Source: Sabellastarte sp. h YS-2021
Taxonomy: Eukaryota > Annelida > Polychaeta > Sabellida > Sabellidae
Direction of reading: 5' to 3'
Assembly: GCA_964017235.1 (NCBI GenBank)
Contig: OZ024930.1
Coordinates: 149,978,221 to 150,042,220, forward strand
DNA: 64,000 nucleotides
Part shown: positions 44,738-55,513 of the stretch, one piece after another
How positions within the stretch are numbered: position 1 is the first letter of the stretch
Layout: each line of letters starts with the position of its first letter
Made by a program: the position numbers and the translations under genes
The notes under the pieces: model-generated
What the model was told of the DNA's origin: nothing
Seen by the model: only the letters and a program-made list of their open reading frames with translations
The model's database searches: none

Positions 44738-46835
44738 TGCCCGTGAACGGGCTCTGTTTCAGCTGACTGTGTGCTTTGAGTTTCAGAGTAGAAGTGACAG
44801 AAGAAAAGGACACAAAAGTTGTGCCCTGGAAATGGTGTTCAGAAGGAAAGTAAGAAGGTAACTGTTAAGGTGTAAAAAGTAAGTTAAAAACATATTTAAA
44901 GAAAATATTGCAAATGCAATAGTTTTAATTTTTCTATGTTATAGCTGACCCCAAAATAGGTGAATAACATACTGAAACTAGACCTATCGCATTGGAGAAC
45001 CGATGCAAATTGTATCCACCAGAAAGAAAACTCACTAAAGCCATTAAAACATGCTTAACCTTGGAGAAGCCCAAGGTGAAATCTGACCATATCAAAAGAT
45101 TCTTAGCCCATGATTCCTATAGGTTGGTGTGACATTGCAAACCTCTAGGAACATAAATAAGTGAGATATAATCACTGTTAATTTTGGCTATCCTCATTTG
45201 AACTTGAAAGAGGGGCCAAAGGTCAAATCTCATCACATCAAAAAATTCCTAGCCCATGATTTCCTATAGGTTGGTTTACCATTCCAAACCTGTAGGACCA
45301 ATAATAAGTGAGTTATAAGCACTTTTAAGTTTGGTTATCCTCGTTTGACCTTGAAGGAGGGGTCCAAGATTAAATCCAACCACACCAAAAGAATCCCAGC
45401 CAATGATATCCTATATGTTCGTTTACCATCCCAAACCTCTAGGACCAATAATAAGCAAGTTATAACCACTTTTAAGTTTGGCATCTTCGTCTGACCTTGA
45501 AGGAGGGGTCCAAGGTCAAATCCGACCACACCAAAAGATTCCCAGCCCATGATTTCCTATAGGTTGGTTTACCATCCCAAACCTGTCGGACCAATAATAA
45601 GCGAGTTATAACCTCTTTTAAGTTTGGCTATCTTTGTTTGACCTTGAAGGAGGGGTCCAAGGTCAAATCCAACCACACCAAAAGAATCCAAGCCAATGAG
45701 TTCCTATATGTTGGTTTACCATCCCAAACCTCTAGGACCAATAATAAGTGAGTTATTAGCACTTTTAAGTTTGGCTATCCTCATTTGACCTTGAAGGAGG
45801 GGTCTAAGGTCAAATCCGACCACACCAGAAGATTCCCAGCCCATGATTTCCTATATGTTGGTTTACCATCCCAAACCTCTAGGATCAATAATAAACGACT
45901 TATAACCACTTTTAAGTTTGACTATCAAACGAGCCTTGAAGGAGGGGTCCAAGGTCAAATTCGACCACACCAAAAGATCCCCAGCCCATGATTTCCTATA
46001 TGTTGGTTTACCATCCCAAACCTCTACGACCAATAATAAGCGAGTTATAAGCACTTTTAAGTTTGACTATCCTCGTTTGACCTTGAAGGAGGGGTCCAAG
46101 GTCAAATCAGACCACACCAAAAGATTCCCAGCCCATGATTTCGTATAGGCTGGTTTACCATCCCAAACCTCTAGGCTCAATAATAAGGGAGATATAAGCA
46201 CTTTTCATGACTGACAAAGAAACGCCTGTGATGGCCATCTTGTTTTTCCAAAATGAGGCCAAAACTTTTTCCAGTCAAGATTTTATAATAAGGAACATAT
46301 GCTGCTATCCGGTGGATAAAACTAAATAATCTAAATGCAATAGTTTTCAAGTTATAAGTGATTTACTCAACAGTGATAACCTAAAAGTAGCTATTACTCA
46401 GCTATGCCATGAGCTACAGGTCTGAAATTTTACTATGTTATAGCTGACCCAAAAGTAGCTGAATAACATTTTTTATACGAAATTCTCTAAATGCAATAGT
46501 TTTCAAGTTACAAGTGATTTCAATCATGATGGAAGTTACTGAAAAGCCCAAAAGTAGCTATTACTCACTTAGCTATTGAGACAGACACCCAACTTACTCA
46601 CCATGTTGTAGCTCTGAAAAAAGTAGCTGAATAACATATTTTAACAAAATGCTCTAAATGCAACACTTTTCAAGTTATAAGTGATTTAGTGCAGGATTTC
46701 ATGAATTTTAATGCATTAAAAATTATTAAAAAAAAACAGCATGTCTCTAGGCCTTGTAGTTTTGGAGGAGAAGATGTTCACGCATACGTGGACGCGGATG
46801 CTTACGCCCACGCCGCAGAGTGACGACATAAAAAA
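44738..46835 (-). mobile_element. Helentron-like non-autonomous element, copy III
   Basis: On the minus strand the element opens at the A/T-run 46830-46835 with ATGTCGTCACTCTGCGGCG. It has a shortened 5' module, about two and a half 155-bp units (46700-46320) and the spacer with AACAAGATGGCC. An array of 147-bp units (46190-45060) and the 3' module follow, with hairpin GCCCGT-GA-ACGGGC at 44739-44752. Sequence before the 5' end differs from that of copies I and II. After the hairpin it continues without a break into the flank shared with copy II. Confidence 0.77.
45060..46190 (-). repeat. Tandem array B, 147-bp unit, copy III
   Basis: About seven to eight units occur in reverse orientation, marked by CCCAGCCCATGATTTCCTATA and GACCTTGAAGGAGGGGTCCAAG. 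They have the same dyad and spacing as in copies I and II. Confidence 0.9.
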
Positions 46836-47159
46836 CCAGCATATGTTGTATTCAGAATAGAATGTAATGCCCAAATTTTATAAAAGTCTAACTGGTATAA
46901 ACTTGTAAATCCTGACCCTATAAACTTGTATGGGTTACTAAAAGAACACTTATTTCAGAACAATTTCCGGTTGGTGGAAAATGTATATTTAATGGATACA
47001 AACAGTTGCAAAACAAAGGGATAAAAAACTGGTCAAACAGTTTTTTAACAATGGAGTATCTCTCTATATAGGGGAAACTGATGCTAAGTAGAATGTCAAT
47101 ATTGATGTCATGAAATATGAGGAGATTGTTAGTGTTACTTGCCGTTTTGACACCTTTGT
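46836..47159. other. Unassigned sequence
   Basis: Nothing is recognised beyond a chance minus-strand frame. Confidence 0.4.
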
Positions 47160-47890
47160 GATCTGATGGCCATTTCAAAACGTGGGAGAGGTTTTGAAAT
47201 GGCTTGGTCATTTAGAAACCATCTAACTGGTTTTAACCAGCCAGTGTTTTCACTACTACTTCTATAGTAGAATACCTCAATTGCTATGAATTTGTAGTGA
47301 CACTAATATATAATTACTAGTAGATTTTTTATAATCTTTATCATACAATTCTGATGTCCAGCTTTAAAAAGCTCTGGAATTGCACAGGTATTAAAAACAG
47401 TGTTAATCCTATCCAGGTTATTCTTTGTTGTAGTTGAAGGTCTTTCCTTTGATTCCATAATACCAGGGGAAATCTAATCAAGTGATTACTTAAAGAGTGA
47501 TTAACAAATCACCATCAAAGAATAACAAATTTAAGAAGACACAGGGTCAGGAGGAATCCATTCCTTTTCAGTGGATTGTTTTGGAGGTGTAAATGTTAAT
47601 TGCACTTAATTTCTGTTATTCTCTGGTCAAAGGTCAATCACAGACTTATTAATATATTTAAACAACAGGCATATTCAGGGCTTAATTAAAGATCATACTT
47701 TAACTCTCACTGCTGAAGTCACTAATTGCATGCTTATTAAATCCTTTCAAGTCAAAGGACCCTATTAAAGATCATAGCTTAAGGCACTCTGATCAATTAG
47801 GTTTTGAAATGGCCAAGCCATTTTGAAACCAAGTAAGGTTTTGAACGGCTGTTTCGAAATGGCCAAGGTTGTTAAACGGCCAAGAACGTC
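47160..47890. repeat. Dispersed GGTTTTGAAATGGC dyads
   Basis: At about 47170-47204 there is a perfect 13-bp inverted repeat, GCCATTTCAAAAC...GTTTTGAAATGGC, with a 9-nt spacer. At about 47802-47832 there is a near-palindrome, GGTTTTGAAATGGC-CAA-GCCATTTTGAAACC, followed by further GAAATGGCCAAGG variants. The roughly 580 bp between them is unremarkable and may be the interior of an element. Confidence 0.6.
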
Positions 47891-49901
47891 AGTGCCATAC
47901 AAGCCAAACTGTATGCTCTGCCTAAGATTATTATAGAACCTCGTTGCAATGAGGTACCCAAGCAATGTCTAAAAGATATTGGTAAAATGAAAAGAGTACT
48001 ACAGCTTTTAGCAGACAGCTAAAAGGATGCATTTTATTTACTACCCTCCAAACTTGTAGATGGCTCGTACCTGATGAGTTTTCAGTGTGAGACAATATTT
48101 ATCCAACTGTAATTACAAACTTTTCCTTTGGAAAATCAAAGATTCAGCTCAGTGCAAGCTTTGTCAACACATCAATCTGTAAAAACATAACCATTATTAT
48201 TATGAACTTTCAAAGTGCTAGAAATCCTGTAAGGTGTTATGAATACTTTGCTACAAAATCTTATTATACTGTAAGTTATGTATGTCAAATATATTATAAA
48301 AGAGTATAAGAAAAATAAAAAAGAGTTAAGCCTAACCGATTTGTCTTTTAAAAGATAATTTTCAGTTTACTCTTGTGTAAAAACTATTATAAATAGAAGT
48401 CTTTTAAAGTTAAATTGGCAGTCTTTTTACTATATTACAGTTGTGACTACATAGAGAACACATATATGTAATAAGTATTGTGTTCTAAGTAGTATACAAT
48501 AAATATTGACATTTACCTTGCATTTTCTGTACCTACTAAAGCAACTAAGACTGATGTATGACCAGTATTTAATTGTTATATGCGAGGTTTATTTTCATAC
48601 CCGCATACCCGAAACACCCCAAAAAGATGTAAAATAAAGAAGTCTAATATCCTTGATAGGAGAGATTTTCCAGGAAAGATAATATTAACTCATAATAACT
48701 TATCAACAATATTCCAATAGTTTGTTACAGATTAAAATTTATAACCACCTGAAAACAAAGAATTACTGCACTAAGTCTTAGAAGTTGAAAATCTAACTGA
48801 AGCCTGAGACAGGACATTCCTTTTTATGCTGATCTGAAGCTTCATACCATGCACTGGTAATGGAATTGTGGTTATATGTGATCATTTGTGGAATTTTTTC
48901 ATTACTCATGCTGGTCCTGTAAAGTCTTGATTTTTTTAAGTACACTACCTCCACTATCAACACAGGAAAATTTTCTATGATATTTCTAGTGATAAACACA
49001 GGCTTCTGTCCTATAAAAATGTGGGGCTTAAAAGCCAGATAAAAATACCTTTCGCTGTAATTTGATCAGCAGGCTCTCTTATCTAGTTTTATGAGGAATA
49101 ACCCAGTTTGTTTGCCTTCCATTCAGGCAGCCTAGAGATAGGTTTGTAAAATACCCCAGACACACTGTTGTAATTTGGCCACCTGACAGGCCTGAGTTTG
49201 TGTTCTGAAGTAGAATCTTGGAGGTTGTGTGACTGTACACTTGTGAAGGTCTGGAGCACAACCACGACCATTGTGGGTTGCCTTCCTATTTTTTAAACAT
49301 GTTTCTTTCCTGAATTGCCTGACAAATCTTTTTAGTTATAACTTTTCTATGACTGATCTTGAGGCATGTACAACTTATCTTCAGGGTGTCACAACTTAAT
49401 TTTATGGTATAACCTCTTATCTTACAATCTCTTCTGTAATAGCGTTCCATTAGGGACATTATTGGCAAGTGACAGCCATGTGACCACCATTAATGTATCA
49501 CTCAACTGTACATATCTCACTGGGGACAGGCATTGTGGTACATAGGACGGGCAACATTGCACAAAAGACAAGGCACACAGGAAGAGACTGTACTTATTCA
49601 TTGTACTTTTGTAGGTGGCCTTGGTCATGTACATACAAGTGTGGTTACTATATCATTTTATTATTTCATTTTTTGTTTTTGGAGGAGATACATCATTAAT
49701 CTACAGACTGCTGCAAATGCTAGCCCTTTTGGTTTTTTAAGACAATAGACTTCCCAAGCTTTTTCACAAAAGTGCCACACCTATTGCCACCCTGTCATTA
49801 GAATCCGAGTCAGCTTTGCTGGACTTCCTCAAGTATCATAATAATAATATCATACTTTATAACATGGGCCATGAATCCTTTGCAGACAACCTGCTTCAAG
49901 A
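47891..49901. other. Unassigned, several unrecognised open frames
   Basis: Short frames on both strands around 48793-48999 and 49079-49748 have protein-like composition but no motif and no paired splice sites. No gene is called. Confidence 0.35.
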
Positions 49902-50156
49902 TGGACCATGGAAGGATTATTTATTTATTTGGGGTTTTACGTCGCTTTCAACAGTGTACAGGTCATATCACAATGGGTAGTTGGAAGGGCAGAGGAAACC
50001 AGTACATACAGTTCGTTAGGGTTCTGTACTGTAAACTGCCGACCAACGGCAAGCAACTACCAGCTTTCCCACTTCTGGCCATGGCGGGATAGAACCCCGG
50101 CCTCAGAGGTGGGAGGCGAGAGTGTTACCACTCTGCCACCGTGGACCATGGAAGGA
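49902..50156 (-). mobile_element. tRNA-derived SINE with 15-bp target duplication
   Basis: TGGACCATGGAAGGA occurs at 49902-49916 and 50142-50156, exactly bounding a 225-bp element. On the minus strand the element starts CGGTGGCAGAGTGGTAACAC, a tRNA-like A box. About 40 nt later comes GGTTCTATCCC (50096-50086), a B box at tRNA spacing. The body follows, and it ends GACGTAAAACCCCAAATAAA, TAAATAA. It is a clean Pol III retroposon of the kind common in bivalves. The duplication is intact on both sides, which suggests fairly recent insertion. Confidence 0.9.
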
Positions 50157-50799
50157 ATTTACCACAAAAATATACGGTCAATGCACACCAGTGTAAGACG
50201 GGAATATAAAGTCAGTGCATCATGTAAAAGCTGAACCAGTCAAAGTCTGGGGATGAGACCAAAAACTAAAAAATAGCATCAGAGATGCCCGTACCCCACA
50301 GCCTGGGAAAATAGTTTTCAACACCATGAGATACAGAAGTAGTGAAACAGTACACAGATTGGGATACTTTCAGAGCAGTGTCAGTGTCCAAATAATGTTT
50401 AAGTAGAGAAAATAACATCTAAGAGAAATAAACTGCATGTAAAGAATAAGTATTAAAACAAGACAATTCAGTAAACTAAAAATTATGAAGCTTTAAGACT
50501 TCTCCCATTTTGATTTTCATTTGTATGGTCGAATTATGGTTCGGATGTTTTGAATATTACTCATACATACAGATGTAGCAAAACATGCTTTTATGTGGAA
50601 TTTGGGCAAAACCTGAGGCTCACTTGATGCAATACCATCTGTTACAATGGGAAGTTGCAAAGTAAAACAGTTAATGACTTCTAATATGACTTTAACAGTG
50701 CTTAATCTACACCAAAAGACACCCAAAGGTGCAACAACCAAAATTCAAGTAAAAAGATACAAGAGAGATATAAGAGAGATAAATAGTATCAGATATGCA
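50157..50799. other. Unassigned sequence
   Basis: Nothing is recognised. Confidence 0.4.
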
Positions 50800-51320
50800 A
50801 GATCAAATCCAGGTCACACCCTTGACCAATGTCCCTACCAAATATCAACTTCCTACACCTTATGGTTTCCAAAATATAGCCCAGACAAGGCATTATAGGT
50901 CAAGGTCACTACGGCAAGGTCAAAGGTCAAATCAAGGTCACACCATGACATTTTACATCTACACACCCTAGCCAATGTCCCTACTCAGTATCAACTTCCT
51001 ACACCTTACGGTTTCTGAGATATACCCCGGACAAGATTTTATAGGTCAAGGTCACTACAGCAAGGTCAAATCAAGGTCACGCCATTGCACTGCACACCTA
51101 CACCCCCTAACCAATGTCCCTACAAAGTATTAACTTCCTATGCCTTACGGTTTCTGAGATATAGCCCGGACAAGATTTTATAGGTCAAGGTCGCTATGGC
51201 AAGGTCAAATCAAGGTCATGACGTTGCACACCTACACCTTCTAACCAATGTCCCTACCAAGTATCAACTTCCTACACCTTTCAGTTTCTGAGATACAGCC
51301 CGGACAAACTTTTTCCCGCC
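50800..51320 (+). repeat. Tandem array D, 134-146-bp unit, four copies
   Basis: CCAATGTCCCTAC starts at 50826, 50972, 51111 and 51245. Units also share TATCAACTTCCTACACCTTA, TTTCTGAGATATAGCCCGGA and TATAGGTCAAGGTCACTA, and carry several AAGGTCA words. The last copy ends GGACAAACTTTTTCCCGCCG. No reading frame is preserved across units. Confidence 0.88.
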
Positions 51321-53151
51321 GCCCATCCGGACACCATGGGTGAAAACAATACCCCAACAGCCCTTAAGGGCTGTGGGGCAAAAAGGGAACATCAGTTGTG
51401 GCTGCTTCATCAAGTGAACTTTACACTATTTGATGGGGTCAGTTCAACAGATGTTTAAAGAAAGGATTTGTTTTGTCCAGGGAAATATGAAAGCCCCATG
51501 TGAAGAAATGTGTAACTCACAGTAGCTTGTAATATTTACAATAGCATGTAAATTTTACAATGGCATGCAGACTACATAGTGTGCAGTATTCACAAGAGAA
51601 TACAATATTCACATTAGCAGGTAATTTTTAAAATAGAATGAAAATTTAAATAGCGTGTAATGTCCTAAATAGCATGTAAAATTCAACTCCACGGGCCATT
51701 TTTTAACTTTAGCAAAAAGCACAATTCTTGTGTTTTCAGGTTTTTCATAAAGACCTAGAGAGAATAGCAAGAATGGGTAGGGAAAATAACTATAAAATAA
51801 ATGATGTATCATGTATTAGACAATGTGCCTTGAACTGCAGTAGTTTTCCTAACTTGATTATTAGATCATCTTACATACTTTATAAAAAAGCCTCACATCA
51901 GCTATCCTATTTGATTGAATGCAATTATGTCATATAATCAGCTATCTCGGATAAACTAGTTAAATATTATCCATATATGGCTTTCCGCATTTTATTTAAT
52001 TTTGATTGTATGTATTTATTCGTAAAGTCTTTCTGAACTTCAGACTTTTGTTCCAGACATAAGTCCACATTTTGTATTGAGATCCATAATAGGGCTTACT
52101 TTCACTTCTAATAGAACTATAGGACAATGTAAAATTGAAAAAAAAATCATTAAATATACATTTATACTTCTTGTGCCAAAATATAAACTTGAATTTGTTG
52201 ATTTGTATTTGTAAGAATTTAAACACTGGTTATGTGGGACTTGACCAAGTCATTTGTCTTGGCTAAGCTTTGACATAAGGTCTTTCAAGAATCTCAACTA
52301 AAGTCCATAACTGAAACAAAAATTGTAAATTTAAGTCAGGATTTGAACTTACGTCAGGGCAATAACTTAAGGTTTTTCAGTGAATCCGACCCCCAAGTCT
52401 CCATTATTCACCCATGATGGGAGGGTTGATTTTGTGAGAATAAAAGTTTCATGAATAGAAGAGATATATCAGTATAACACAACAGTCAACACAAATTTGG
52501 TGCAATGGAAATAAACTTTTATGCATCCTTGACATTAATTCACTGCAAACTGTCTATGGAAAATACCATTCAGAACTATTGCTGAGTTGACAATTCATAG
52601 AATGAAGTGATTATTAAGTACACTTCTATTTCCTTTTCACATTTTCACTGTCAGTGATGTCAAAGGACTGTGCTTAGAGTACTTTCCAGACTTGATCTGC
52701 AATTACCTAACCTAGAACTTAAAAGAGCTGCAAACACAAACTATAGAAACAGCAGATTTAGAATAATGGGGCAATCCACCCCGTCAGAACCAATAACCAG
52801 AATTCCGAGTTGCGTAGAAACGAGTTTGCAGTTCTCTGCGCACACATTATCTGACAACAATCGCACTGCCCTTCCATCCTGCGTTTATATTTTTTACTAA
52901 TTTTATAACGTCAAATTTTACAGTGTGAAAAAGTGTCAAATTTTATTATGTTTTATTTTATAGTGATATTTTATGGTGATTTATATATTTTTGTACATAT
53001 TTTATATCAAATTAAAGCTACAATGGATGGAACAGCCGGTTGCTAAGGTCACCAGAATGTAAACAAATCTATGTGAAACAATTTATTCCTTGTAAAAATT
53101 TTAAAAATTTTTTAAAAAGCCTAAAAAATAAGCTGAAATGTCATGTTAGAA
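51321..53151. other. Unassigned, with a possible element end near 52.38 kb
   Basis: AT-rich. TTTTTCAGTGAATCCGACCC (about 52374-52393) is reminiscent of the reverse complement of the GGGCC...TTCAC element ends, but no partner end is clear. A short frame at 52670-52900 is not recognised. Confidence 0.35.
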
Positions 53152-53303
53152 TAGAAATAATCCACTCGTGCTCATGGTTTTACAAGGCATTTAACCATGT
53201 CACTTCCGGATAGTTTACTCAGCCTTCGGCTTCATAAAATTATTACCGGAAGTGCCATGGTTAAATGCCGTGTAAAACCATGATCACTCATGGCTTATTT
53301 CTA
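53152..53303. mobile_element. Foldback MITE, 152 bp
   Basis: The two halves are inverted repeats of each other. The left CATGGTTTTACAAGGCATTT continuing AACCATGTCACTTCCGG pairs with the right arm, which in reverse complement reads CATGGTTTTACACGGCATTT, AACCATGGCACTTCCGG. The arms extend outwards to TAGAAATAA on both sides. The central part is GC-poorer (about 53218-53250). No coding sequence is present. Confidence 0.85.
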
Positions 53304-54642
53304 CAATAAACCCCCATTACCGACCCCAAGTTTCTATCAACTAATACACATGTATATGTAAATGTACATGTCAATGCATATGAACCGAATATTATTCCAG
53401 TAAGAACTGGGTTCATTAAATCTCTGAATGCAAGTCATGTGATACAATGCCAAACTTGCCATCACTTCCAAAAGCCTGTGCCAAATACTGGAACTGCACC
53501 ACCAAGACAACAGAATCAATTAATGGCATTAGATACCTCAAAATAAGTGGTCAGTTGTGGGTCAAAGTTCTGCCAAAAATTCACATTTTCTTTTAAACTC
53601 AAAATCAATTCCGTGCAAGCTATAACCCAAGATGGAGTCACACATTGAGAGATGAACAGGAATGCAATACGTTTCCATAAAATCAACAGGAAACTTTTTT
53701 CGTGAAATGTGGTAAACTTTTTGGGGGGAATGATCACAAAAAAATTGCAAGTTTTAAGATAGTGCTATCTTTATTAAGAGAACTGCCATTTGAAGGTACA
53801 AAATCAGTTGAACTTCATTATATTTATAGTTCTACTCTTCTGGGCCTATCAAATAGATATTAATATATTTGTGTAAGTTTATTCAATTTAATTAATACCA
53901 AATATGTTTTAAACTGCTATCATTGTAAGCTAGAGAAATGTTTGACAAAGATGTTAAAATAAACTAAGAGATATTTCAGATATGATGAAAACATATTTCA
54001 GGAAATGAGATCAACAGCCAAATCATCCAGGAGGAGGAGAAAGGACAAACAAATAGAAAAAAAAAGCATTTTCATGTATACATTGGTGTATTTAAACACT
54101 GAAACAAAAAGTACTGGCATTTCTAACAATATATATATGCACATGTTTACTTCTTGTCATGATTCCAAGTCTTACACTCAGCCGGTAACATCACAGAACA
54201 CTTCGCAGCCTGAAGTTATAGGCTTAAACATGTGACACTACTTCTTATAATGAGATGTGTGGGGAAACTAGTTTTAATACTTCATTTAAACTATATTTTA
54301 TCTATCATATTAGCATGAAATTTTACGTTTTTCCAAAATACAAAACAAATTTCTTTTCCATTTCAGCTAGTTTTGACACTATACCACCCCAGTACTTGTA
54401 AGAAAATAATTCATGACACATATGGTACAGGATCTACGTATACCTTTGTACATGAGTTACAATTCTTTCCAATCACTCAATACTTGAAATTTACAGTTTT
54501 ACAATTAAGGAAACTTATATTAACCAGGGCATGTAAAAATTGGCAGAGTATGTGAAATATTGTAAAATCATAAACAGTATGTGAAATACATTGAAAATTA
54601 TCCCCAGTGTTTGAAACACATCACATAAAGTGAAAGAAGTTA
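53304..54642. other. Unassigned AT-rich sequence
   Basis: A plus-strand frame at about 54000-54235 follows a TTTCAG acceptor-like site and starts with a basic RSTAKSSRRRRKDKQ stretch. There is no second signal to support an exon. Confidence 0.35.
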
Positions 54643-54849
54643 GAGTAAGAAATCTAAAATTCGCCAGGAATCTAAAATTCGCCACCTCTAAAACCTTAGT
54701 TAATTTTATGAAGAAAATGATGTTTTTGTCTCAAAATTGGTATTTTTCAGTTCAAAAAGCCTTAATTTACTATACATTCAACAAATCTCACCACAATTGA
54801 TTTATTTTATTAGTATTATTACATGTGGCGAATTTTACATTTCTTACTC
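54643..54849 (-). mobile_element. TA-flanked MITE, copy 2 (inverted)
   Basis: It has the same termini as copy 1, but the interior runs in the opposite direction: the GGAATCTAAAATTCGCCACC end is on the left. It is flanked by TA at 54641-54642 and 54850-54851. It is slightly shorter than the others because the second ATTCGCCA repeat at the right end is missing. Confidence 0.9.
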
Positions 54850-55288
54850 TACACTGTGTAAAAATTTTCAAATTATGTGAAATTATCCACACTATGTGTT
54901 ACATACCACACTTTGTAAAATACTGTGAAATTATCAACAGTATGTCATTTTTACCTCCGAGGAAATAGCCTTACTTTTCTTGGAATGACTGGCCATTCCT
55001 ATCAAATTTGTTGCATCTGTTAAATTTACCTAATTTAAAAACATATCAGCAAAGATTTTTTTTAAATTTTATTTTCATTAGATGAAGGGGATGTCAAGCT
55101 CTTCAGAATTTTTATACCAAATTCTGGCAATGTATCCAATTGGTTTTAATTTCAGTAATTTAGATTATTTGGTTGCTGAATTGAGAGTGGTAAATTCCAT
55201 ACTCTATATTTGTTACTGTAAAGAATTTTACTGTGGTGCACTGTTTAAATACTTTCATAATACTTTGGAACATCACGCTTGGGATAGA
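54850..55288. other. Spacer between two MITE copies
   Basis: About 440 bp, AT-rich, with no element of its own recognised. Confidence 0.4.
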
Positions 55289-55513
55289 GAGTAAGAAATC
55301 TAAAATTCGCCACATATCTGAAATTCGCCACATGTAAAAATACTAATAAAATAAATGAATTGTGGTGAGATTTGTTGACTGTATAGTAAATTAAGGCTTT
55401 TTGAACTGAAAAATACCAATTTTTGGACAAAAACATCATTTTCTTCATAAAATTAACTAAGCTTTTAGAGGTGGCGAATTTCAGATTCCTGGCGAATTTT
55501 AGATTTCTTACTC
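55289..55513 (+). mobile_element. TA-flanked MITE, copy 3
   Basis: It is nearly identical to copy 1 over its whole length and in the same orientation. TA follows at 55514-55515. On the left, TA at 55285-55286 is separated from the terminus by an extra GA. The sequence duplicates most of the frames seen here on both strands, so no gene is called. Confidence 0.88.

Noticed and set aside
45335..46148. Overlapping open frames on both strands in the 147-bp array
   Set aside because: A 147-bp period is a multiple of three, so any frame without a stop in one unit stays open across units. The peptides are repetitive and without known homology.
50086..50140. tRNA gene on the minus strand
   Set aside because: A and B boxes are present, but they sit at the head of a 225-bp element bounded by target duplications. 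It is therefore a SINE.
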